The position numbers and the translations under genes are program-made. Shown here piece after piece: positions 6,641 through 12,195 of a DNA stretch of 12,195 bases; position 1 is the first letter of the stretch; each line of letters starts with the position of its first letter. The notes under the pieces are model-generated. The model ran no database searches, was not told the DNA's origin, and worked only from the letters and a program-made list of their open reading frames with translations. The DNA comes from Acidobacteriota bacterium. Lineage in GTDB: Bacteria; Acidobacteriota; Blastocatellia; Pyrinomonadales; Pyrinomonadaceae. The stretch lies in NCBI GenBank assembly GCA_023391155.1, contig JAEWBM010000079.1, positions 1-12,195 of the forward strand, given 5' to 3'.

Positions 6641-9600
6641 TTAGAAGGTGAACTTGAATCCGAAACGTATCGCACGGGGCGCTTGGAATGCACTATCCAT
6701 TCCATATGATGCATTTATCGCATTCCGGTTTACCGGTGTCGCATCAATCGGAAGTCCCGTGTCCGGATTGATCCGGGGATCCGTCATATTAGTGTTTGTT
6801 GTCAGGTTCGCAACAATCTGGTCATACAAAGCTCCAGAGTTGAATGCGTTCAACAAACACGGGTAATCACCTGACGGGCAACCGTAGTTGAATCCAGGGG
6901 CAAAGTTGTACATCGCCTTATTGGAATACGTGGTAGCGAACCCGGTGACAGTATCCTGGTTCCACAAATTGATGATGTTCAGGTTAGCCTGTACACCAAA
7001 CCGGTTGTCGCGGCCGAAGCGATACTTGTGGGTAACGCTGAAGTCGGTCTGCGAGAACATCGGCGTGCGGCCCAAATCGCCACGTCCGTTCAAGAAGATC
7101 GGCACGATAAAGCTGACGAGGGTCGACTGCGGAGTTCCGGACTGGAACGTCTGGAAAGCACTGAACTCGGTCGAGTTGGTGCTGCTCCAGTCATGTACAT
7201 AACCGCCGTATGCGTTGAACACATGCGGACGATCGGTTGCGAGCGGGCCGTAATCCGAACCGCCGGCGGCCGTGAAGCCGATGTGCGGAAGGTCGAAGTT
7301 ACGGTTAACGCCCGGATCGGAACGCCCTGCTTCATCAGAGTTAGCCAGACCTGAATAGTTACCGCGAAGGCGACTATAGGTATAGTTCATGTTGAAGAAG
7401 TAGTTGCTGGCGAAACGACGCTCGAGCTGAACCTCAACAGCATTATAGTTACGACGAGCGGTAGCGTACGGCTCATTGTAACCGAATTGTGACAAGAACT
7501 CTCGATGGAGGCCACGTCCCGGATTACCCGTGATGTAGATCTCAGAACCGCTGGAGCTGATAGCACCTGCATCCTCAACAGTGTCGATGAGCTTCTTGTT
7601 GGTGTAACGGCCCTTGAGCACGTAGTTGCGGCTCAATTCGCGTTCAGCACCGAACGTGAACTCACGCTGCTGATAAGGACGAAGATCAGGGTCAACGCCA
7701 CCGGCAACTTCGATGTCCACGCCGGGAACGTTCGAAGCAACGCGGTAGTCATTCTGGCAGCGGCTGATGCCGGAGCCGATGAAGCCGGTCGGAGCACAGC
7801 TGCCGCCGATCGGGTCAGTCCAGTTGCCAAGGATGTTGGCTTCCGTAAACGCCGAGCGGAACGGGCCGCTGGTCGGCAGGATCTCAAAGAAGTCAACGCG
7901 GTAGAAGTTACCGCCGAAAGAACCCTGAGCCATCTTGAACTTCAAGCGGTCAAAGAACTTACCGTAGCTACCAAAGATCTTGGTCTTGCCGTCGCCGAAC
8001 ACGTCAAAGGCAAATCCGAGACGCGGAGCGATCTTGTCACTCCAGTCAAAGCTGAACGGAGCGTCAAAACCGTTGAACGACGGAAGTGATTCTTTCTCGA
8101 TACGGACACCGAGGTTCAGCGTCAGCTGACGATGCGGCTGCCACTTGTCCTGGATATAGAAAGCCTGGTTCAAGTTGCTGCCTTCGCCCTTTTCACCGTA
8201 GCGATAAAGGATGCCGTGTCCAAGAACACAATCGACGTACGGTCCACCGGGGCTACAAACAGGTGCCGACGGCTGAGCCAATGTCGAGAAGTTAAAGTTC
8301 TGGTTGATCGGCGCACCATACTGAAGATAAACACGATTCGTGTAGTTCTTCAGAAGATCGTTGTAGATCGACTGGTGGGCGTAACCGGTCTTGAGTTCGT
8401 GGCGGCCGCCTCCGTCAAACAGGAAACTGACATCGCCTTCGTAGTTTTCCCGGACTGATACATCTTTGGTCGTCTGGTCGTTGGCAGGGTCGTTGGTTCC
8501 CTGGGTACAAGCATCAGGACCCCAGTTCGTGTTCGCAGTATTACCCGTGAGACACAAGAACCGCAGACCAGAAGGTTTGAAGTAGTTGCCAAGCTTTTCA
8601 TTCAGGAAACCGCGTGAATAGCGGAACGAACCCACCATCCAGTTAAGCGGGGTATAAACCGCCTGGAAGGTCACATTGTTCGAATTCTGGCGGCCGCCCT
8701 GACGGCTGGTCAACTCGTTACCGCAAAGGGTACCGATCGAACCTCCGAACGGAACGCATGTGGAGGCAAGCGTTCCACCGAAACTGTAGGTGCCGAAAGG
8801 CAGAATGCCGTCATCGATGAGCGGATTCCATAAATAGGTACCGGTCAAGCGAAGGCTTGAGATCGGCGATGCATCGATACGGCCGAAAGCGTATTCATAT
8901 GTACGCTTTGCTTTGAACGTTTCACGCCCCGTGATCGTGCGAGTCGCCGCGGCTTGATTTGTGAAAAATGTTGTATCAACCGTAGATGAGTAAACCTGCG
9001 GTGAATAGCTTCCGAAAAACCATACGCGGTCCTTGATGATGGGGCCGCTGAGGTTTGCCGACGGAAAGCTGTTCAGATACTTCGATTTTGGCGAAGTTAT
9101 ATACTCAGGAGTTTGAGTATAATTCGTTGACGTTACTGCACCCGTAGTGAACCGATAAAGCGTAGGACGGTTGCCGCCCTGGAGCTTCGACGGTTCGAAC
9201 TGGATGCCGAAATCGCCGCGGAACTGGTTGTTACCGCCCTTGGTCACGACGTTGATAACGCCGCCCGTGGCGCCGCCGAACTCGGCGTTAAAGCCGCTCG
9301 ACTTAACCTGGACTTCCTGAACGAGCTCGAACGGAATGTTGTTGTTTCCGTTGAGGCCCGCGTTCCGGTAGTTGGTAACTTCCTGTCCGTCAATGATGAA
9401 AGTGTTCTCAGCGCCGCTGGCTCCGTCGATCGAGAAGCCGCCGGCAAGGCCTTCAGGGCGTGTGCCCGGAATAACTTTCAGGATACTGGTAAAGCTCTCT
9501 CCCTTCGGAAGAATCTCGATACGCTCGGAGTTAACCGCGGTCGAGATCTCTGAGCTTGTCGTGTCAACCGGTGCCTCACCGCCGACGATCGTAACTTCTT

Positions 9601-9952
9601 CGCCCGCGACCTGGACACCCAACTCCATGGTTACCGGAGTTGCGCGGCCGAGCTCGACGCGAACGTTCTGGCTGGATTCAGCGAAACCAGCTGTGGCAGC
9701 TGCGGTCAGGCGATAAGCACCCGGCGGCATCTGCGGCACACGAACGAAGCCTGAGCTGTTGGTCGTAACCGTACGGCGAAAACCAGCTGTTCCTTCAACA
9801 GCGGTGATCGTGACGGCAACGCCCGGGACAAGTGCTCCCGCACTGTCCTGTGTGGTGATATCCAGGCTGCCGTACTGCTCCTGGGCGAAGCTAAATGTCG
9901 CCATCGAAAGCAGAACCGCAAGCATGGAGATGACCTTGATGGTTCGTTGCAT
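6641..9952 (-). CDS. Oar-like TonB-dependent outer-membrane receptor
   Basis: This complete protein has 1103 residues. The ATG at 9952 is preceded on the minus strand by AGGAG (complement of 9961-9965) with 8-nt spacing. A signal peptide covers about 1-23 (TIKVISMLAVLLSMATFSFA, then QEQYG). Residues about 26-112 form a carboxypeptidase-regulatory-like beta-sandwich (GALVPGVAVTI, SSGFVRVPQMPPGAYRLT). The plug follows at about 118-245 (GEEVTIVGGEAPVD, IDGASGAENTFIIDGQEV, FNAEFGGATGGVINVVTKGG). The rest is a long barrel rich in aromatic-alternating strands, ending in GFKFTF, whose terminal Phe is the usual BAM recognition signal. This is the Oar type common in Acidobacteriota and Myxococcota; substrates are mostly unknown and may be large polymers, peptides or chelates. 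No canonical TonB box could be assigned with confidence. All ten cysteines lie in five close pairs. It is transcribed alone and ended by its own terminator, with no SusD-like or transport partner beside it. Confidence 0.94.
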   Translation of the reverse strand: MQRTIKVISMLAVLLSMATFSFAQEQYGSLDITTQDSAGALVPGVAVTITAVEGTAGFRRTVTTNSSGFVRVPQMPPGAYRLTAAATAGFAESSQNVRVELGRATPVTMELGVQVAGEEVTIVGGEAPVDTTSSEISTAVNSERIEILPKGESFTSILKVIPGTRPEGLAGGFSIDGASGAENTFIIDGQEVTNYRNAGLNGNNNIPFELVQEVQVKSSGFNAEFGGATGGVINVVTKGGNNQFRGDFGIQFEPSKLQGGNRPTLYRFTTGAVTSTNYTQTPEYITSPKSKYLNSFPSANLSGPIIKDRVWFFGSYSPQVYSSTVDTTFFTNQAAATRTITGRETFKAKRTYEYAFGRIDASPISSLRLTGTYLWNPLIDDGILPFGTYSFGGTLASTCVPFGGSIGTLCGNELTSRQGGRQNSNNVTFQAVYTPLNWMVGSFRYSRGFLNEKLGNYFKPSGLRFLCLTGNTANTNWGPDACTQGTNDPANDQTTKDVSVRENYEGDVSFLFDGGGRHELKTGYAHQSIYNDLLKNYTNRVYLQYGAPINQNFNFSTLAQPSAPVCSPGGPYVDCVLGHGILYRYGEKGEGSNLNQAFYIQDKWQPHRQLTLNLGVRIEKESLPSFNGFDAPFSFDWSDKIAPRLGFAFDVFGDGKTKIFGSYGKFFDRLKFKMAQGSFGGNFYRVDFFEILPTSGPFRSAFTEANILGNWTDPIGGSCAPTGFIGSGISRCQNDYRVASNVPGVDIEVAGGVDPDLRPYQQREFTFGAERELSRNYVLKGRYTNKKLIDTVEDAGAISSSGSEIYITGNPGRGLHREFLSQFGYNEPYATARRNYNAVEVQLERRFASNYFFNMNYTYSRLRGNYSGLANSDEAGRSDPGVNRNFDLPHIGFTAAGGSDYGPLATDRPHVFNAYGGYVHDWSSTNSTEFSAFQTFQSGTPQSTLVSFIVPIFLNGRGDLGRTPMFSQTDFSVTHKYRFGRDNRFGVQANLNIINLWNQDTVTGFATTYSNKAMYNFAPGFNYGCPSGDYPCLLNAFNSGALYDQIVANLTTNTNMTDPRINPDTGLPIDATPVNRNAINASYGMDSAFQAPRAIRFGFKFTF

Positions 9953-10262
9953 AAGTATTTCTCCTAATTATTGTTTGAGCCCAAAAAGTAGAACTCTGGA
10001 CAGAATTGTCCTTTCGGGTGTTATTTAGGCAACTTGCGAGCCAATGCAGAGGAGTTTACCAGAAAACATATAAGTCTTTCTGTGACAGGCATTTACGACC
10101 CTCCGGTAAAGGTTACGCAATATCTCAAATGCTTCAGATTTATGATATCCGAAATATTCATCCGAATTTATGGATTTTCTTAGAATATTTGAACGATCCC
10201 GACAATCCGCCGGGACGTTTCGAATGCCGGTGAAGACAGGTTAAACTCACCAAAGTAAAACG
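9953..10262. other. Divergent intergenic region between receptor and HD-domain gene
   Basis: These 310 bp must hold the promoters of both divergent genes. The receptor ribosome site is at 9961-9965 (minus). AT-rich stretches at 10135-10195 contain -10-like hexamers on the plus strand (TATGAT 10141-10146, TAGAAT 10181-10186), but neither has a good -35, so I do not assign a promoter. No Shine-Dalgarno is evident before the ATG at 10263. A short open frame at 10006-10233 shows no coding signs. Confidence 0.5.
9998..10011. promoter_or_regulatory. Short inverted repeat in the receptor 5' region
   Basis: GGACA (9998-10002) and TGTCC (10007-10011) are perfect 5-bp inverted arms around GAAT, 46-59 bp upstream of the receptor start. 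It could be an operator half-site pair or a small leader hairpin. The arms are short enough to arise by chance. Confidence 0.2.
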
Positions 10263-11543
10263 ATGTCGGAACGAATTTACCGGGACCCGGTTCACAATAT
10301 TATTAGAGTGCGGATGGATTCGGCGGAGGGGCGGCTGCTCGTAGGGCTGATCGACACGCGCGAGTTTCAGCGGCTGAGGAGGATCAGGCAGTTGGGGCTG
10401 GCTCATTTTGCGTATCAAGGCGCTGAGCATTCACGATTCACGCACAGCCTGGGGGCGTTTCATCTGGCGACGCGGATACTGGCTAAACTTTCCAACAGCT
10501 ATAAGTTAGACGAAGCGGACCGGATCGCGGTACGGGCGGCGGCGCTGCTGCACGACATCGGTCACGGGGCGTTTTCGCACGTGGTCGAATCGATCCTGGA
10601 TTTCCATCACGAGAACTTTACGATCGAGGCTGTGCTGAGCACCGAGACCGGCGTGGGGCGGTGCCTGCGTGAATACTCGGCGGAGCTGCCCGAGAGGGTC
10701 GCGGCGATCATTAAAGGCGATTTTCGGCCCATGGCGCTTGCTCAGCTTGTTTCATCGCAGCTCGACGTGGACCGGATGGATTACCTGCTTCGGGATTCGC
10801 TGTTTACCGGAGTGAAGTACGGCGTTTACGACCTGGAGTGGATCATCAAATCGATAGAGATAAACGAGGCGGATGATCAGCTATATGTCTCAGCACCGGG
10901 CATTTACGCGGTCGAGGATTATCTGCAGGCCCGCTATTATATGTTTCGGCAGGTCTATTTTCACAGGACGCTGCGATCGGCCGAGGCGGTGCTGCGGGCC
11001 CTGCTCAGGCGGGCGCTGGATGTCGTCGCAAAGGGCGGCGAGGTATGGTATGCGCCGGGGACGCCGTTCGAGAAGATATTGAAACGGGAGCGTTTGGACC
11101 TGGAGAGCCACCTCGCCCTGGACGACGCCGACGTGCTGTTCTACATAAAGCAGTGGCAGCATTCCGCCGACCCGGTGCTCGCGGACCTCTCTTCCCGATT
11201 CTTGCATCGCAAGCTATTTAAGGCATTCGACCTGGATATGCAGGAAGAAGAACGAGAGCGTTTCATCGCCGCGGCGCGGGAGGTCGTGGCGGCGGCCGGA
11301 TTCGATCCGGATTATTACGTGCTCGAGGATATGGGCAGTGAGGTGTCACACAATTTTTATGTCAGCGAAGGGGCGAAACCAAAGGATATGATCTATGTCG
11401 AGGAAGGGTTTTCGCGCCCCTCGATCAAAGAGATCTCGGAGGTCAGCGCCGCGGTCCGGGGACTGCAAAAAGGCTACAGCCTACATCGGCTCTGCTTCCC
11501 TGATGAGCTCAAGGACGAAATGGCAAAGCTTTACCGCTCATGA
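10263..11543 (+). CDS. HD-domain phosphohydrolase, SAMHD1/YwfO-like (COG1078)
   Basis: This 426-residue protein belongs to the HD superfamily branch that includes human SAMHD1 and Bacillus YwfO, which are dNTP triphosphohydrolases. The N-terminus IYRDPVHNII and the QRLRRIRQLG.AHFAYQGAEHSRFTHSLG block (36-64) are typical. Metal-binding residues are His61, His97-Asp98 in LLHDIGHGAFSH (95-106), and Asp168 or Asp170 in SQLDVDRMDYLLRDS (165-179). The C-terminal half (about 200-426) is the helical extension of the family. The length is near the usual 400-450. The likely role is cytoplasmic dNTP hydrolysis (dNTP to deoxynucleoside and triphosphate), influencing nucleotide pools or phage defence; the bacterial substrate is not certain. 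The start ATG 10263 matches the family N-terminus but has no clear Shine-Dalgarno. Its stop overlaps the next start as ATGA, so translation of the two is coupled. Confidence 0.9.
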   Translation: MSERIYRDPVHNIIRVRMDSAEGRLLVGLIDTREFQRLRRIRQLGLAHFAYQGAEHSRFTHSLGAFHLATRILAKLSNSYKLDEADRIAVRAAALLHDIGHGAFSHVVESILDFHHENFTIEAVLSTETGVGRCLREYSAELPERVAAIIKGDFRPMALAQLVSSQLDVDRMDYLLRDSLFTGVKYGVYDLEWIIKSIEINEADDQLYVSAPGIYAVEDYLQARYYMFRQVYFHRTLRSAEAVLRALLRRALDVVAKGGEVWYAPGTPFEKILKRERLDLESHLALDDADVLFYIKQWQHSADPVLADLSSRFLHRKLFKAFDLDMQEEERERFIAAAREVVAAAGFDPDYYVLEDMGSEVSHNFYVSEGAKPKDMIYVEEGFSRPSIKEISEVSAAVRGLQKGYSLHRLCFPDELKDEMAKLYRS

Positions 11544-12195
11544 AGCTGCGAGATCACTTAATGTTTGTGGCGGTGATATTGTTCGTCGCGGCCGGTTGGG
11601 CGGCGGCACAGCGGGTCGCGGTTGTAGTGCCGGACAACGATTCGGCCGGCGTCGCTTACGCCCAGCGATTGCACGATGCTCTGGGTGAGGACGGGTTCGC
11701 GATGACGGACCGGAGCGCGGCAGAGGCGGCATTTGCCTCGGTGGGATCGGAGACACCTTTCAACATGTCGGCGGAGGATGCCGCTGCGGCAGGCGCGGTG
11801 ATCGGCACCGACGTGTTTATCCTGGTGAAAGGGGCGAATATGCGGCGGAGCTCGTTCGAGTTTCCCGTTTATCACGAGGCCTCCGCGGCCGTTTATCTCC
11901 TCAGCTCCCGGAGCGGGCGGCTGGGTTTTTGGAGGCTTCAGATCGCACAAGGACCGTCGCCCGAAGCGGCATTGGACGGCCTGCTGAAAGGCCCGGCCGA
12001 GCTCGCACCGGTCCTGGCTGAGGAGATCCGGAAGCTGGTAAAGACCGACATCGCACCGCCGCGGCGCGACCGGGCACCTGAGCTTCCGCCGGAGGGTTCG
12101 CCTGAGATAAACGGCCTGCGGCCGCCGATGCCCTACCGCCGGATCAGCCCGAAATATACGCCCGAGGCATTTTTGTTCGATGTTCGGGCGACGGT
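11540..12195 (+). CDS. Secreted protein, possible TonB-like energy transducer (C-terminus outside window)
   Basis: The frame opens at ATG 11540, overlapping the TGA of the HD gene (11541-11543), and stays open to the right edge (218 codons, partial). Residues 1-23 form a signal peptide or N-terminal anchor (MKLRDH, then MFVAVILFVAAGWAAAQ). Residues about 25-155 (RVAVVVPDND..., AGAVIGTDVFILVKGANMRRSSFEFPVYHEASAAVYLLSSRSGRLGFWRLQ) resemble the alpha/beta fold of TolB-N/LpoB/FlgO-like proteins, in which 'iGaD..l.G' precedes strands and 'd..tG'. A proline-rich linker (172-196) follows. The last visible part, RPPMPYRRISPKYTPEAFLFDVRATV, resembles the entry to a TonB C-terminal domain ('P.YP..AR...v.G.V'). 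Both domain matches are by eye and weak. If right, it would reach across the periplasm. The missing end would decide. Confidence 0.6.
   Translation, partial: MKLRDHLMFVAVILFVAAGWAAAQRVAVVVPDNDSAGVAYAQRLHDALGEDGFAMTDRSAAEAAFASVGSETPFNMSAEDAAAAGAVIGTDVFILVKGANMRRSSFEFPVYHEASAAVYLLSSRSGRLGFWRLQIAQGPSPEAALDGLLKGPAELAPVLAEEIRKLVKTDIAPPRRDRAPELPPEGSPEINGLRPPMPYRRISPKYTPEAFLFDVRAT

Noticed and set aside
7505..8089. Plus-strand open frame of 194 codons inside the receptor gene
   Set aside because: It is antisense to the strongly supported receptor, and its Val/Ala/Glu-rich content reflects codon bias of the opposite strand.
10006..10233. 75-codon open frame in the divergent gap before the HD gene
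   Set aside because: No ribosome site, no recognisable domain, and it overlaps the region that must hold the divergent promoters.
10229..10251. GGTGA/TCACC inverted repeat just before the HD gene
   Set aside because: Five-base arms with a 13-nt loop are expected by chance and have no supporting context.

Overview
The window looks like ordinary chromosome from a Gram-negative bacterium, most likely an Acidobacteriota of the Blastocatellia/Pyrinomonadaceae kind. This placement is inferred. It rests on a very large outer-membrane receptor with an N-terminal carboxypeptidase-regulatory-like domain (the Oar-like type that is expanded in Acidobacteriota), a second regulatory-like/TPR secreted protein, a SpoIIM-family protein in a diderm setting, and moderately GC-rich DNA. 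I see no insertion sequence, phage gene, CRISPR array, tRNA or rRNA.

Layout. Positions 1-885 (minus) hold the N-terminal 295 residues of a SpoIIM/DUF95 membrane protein that runs off the left edge. Divergent from it, 946-2793 (plus) encodes a complete ABC exporter half-transporter. Next come a divergent sigma-70-family factor (2860-3861) and a small zinc-finger anti-sigma-like protein (3961-4386), closed by a probable terminator. A clear promoter at 4512-4540 then drives ribA (GTP cyclohydrolase II, 4585-5208) and, 37 bp further on, a secreted TPR protein with a regulatory-like beta-sandwich domain (5246-6268), ended by a strong terminator. A 372-bp convergent gap carries two back-to-back terminators. 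The minus strand from 9952 to 6641 encodes the 1103-residue TonB-dependent receptor. A 310-bp divergent gap separates it from an HD-domain SAMHD1/YwfO-like phosphohydrolase (10263-11543). Its stop codon overlaps, as ATGA, the start of a secreted protein that continues past the right edge (11540-12195) and may end in a TonB-type C-terminal domain.

How the genes may work together. The sigma factor and the HxxxCxxC protein form a plausible regulatory pair. The receptor, the secreted regulatory-like/TPR protein and the possible TonB-like protein are envelope proteins that could belong to uptake or envelope physiology, but nothing in the sequence ties them to one substrate. ribA, the ABC exporter and the dNTPase-like protein are housekeeping functions.

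The points most worth a second look are: an expanded helix-turn-helix in region 4 of the sigma factor, paired with a membrane-free zinc anti-sigma candidate; -10 elements so close to two start codons that leaderless mRNAs are predicted; ten receptor cysteines arranged as exactly five close pairs; and a phosphohydrolase translationally coupled to a secreted protein. I found no strong evidence for a wholly new multi-gene system.
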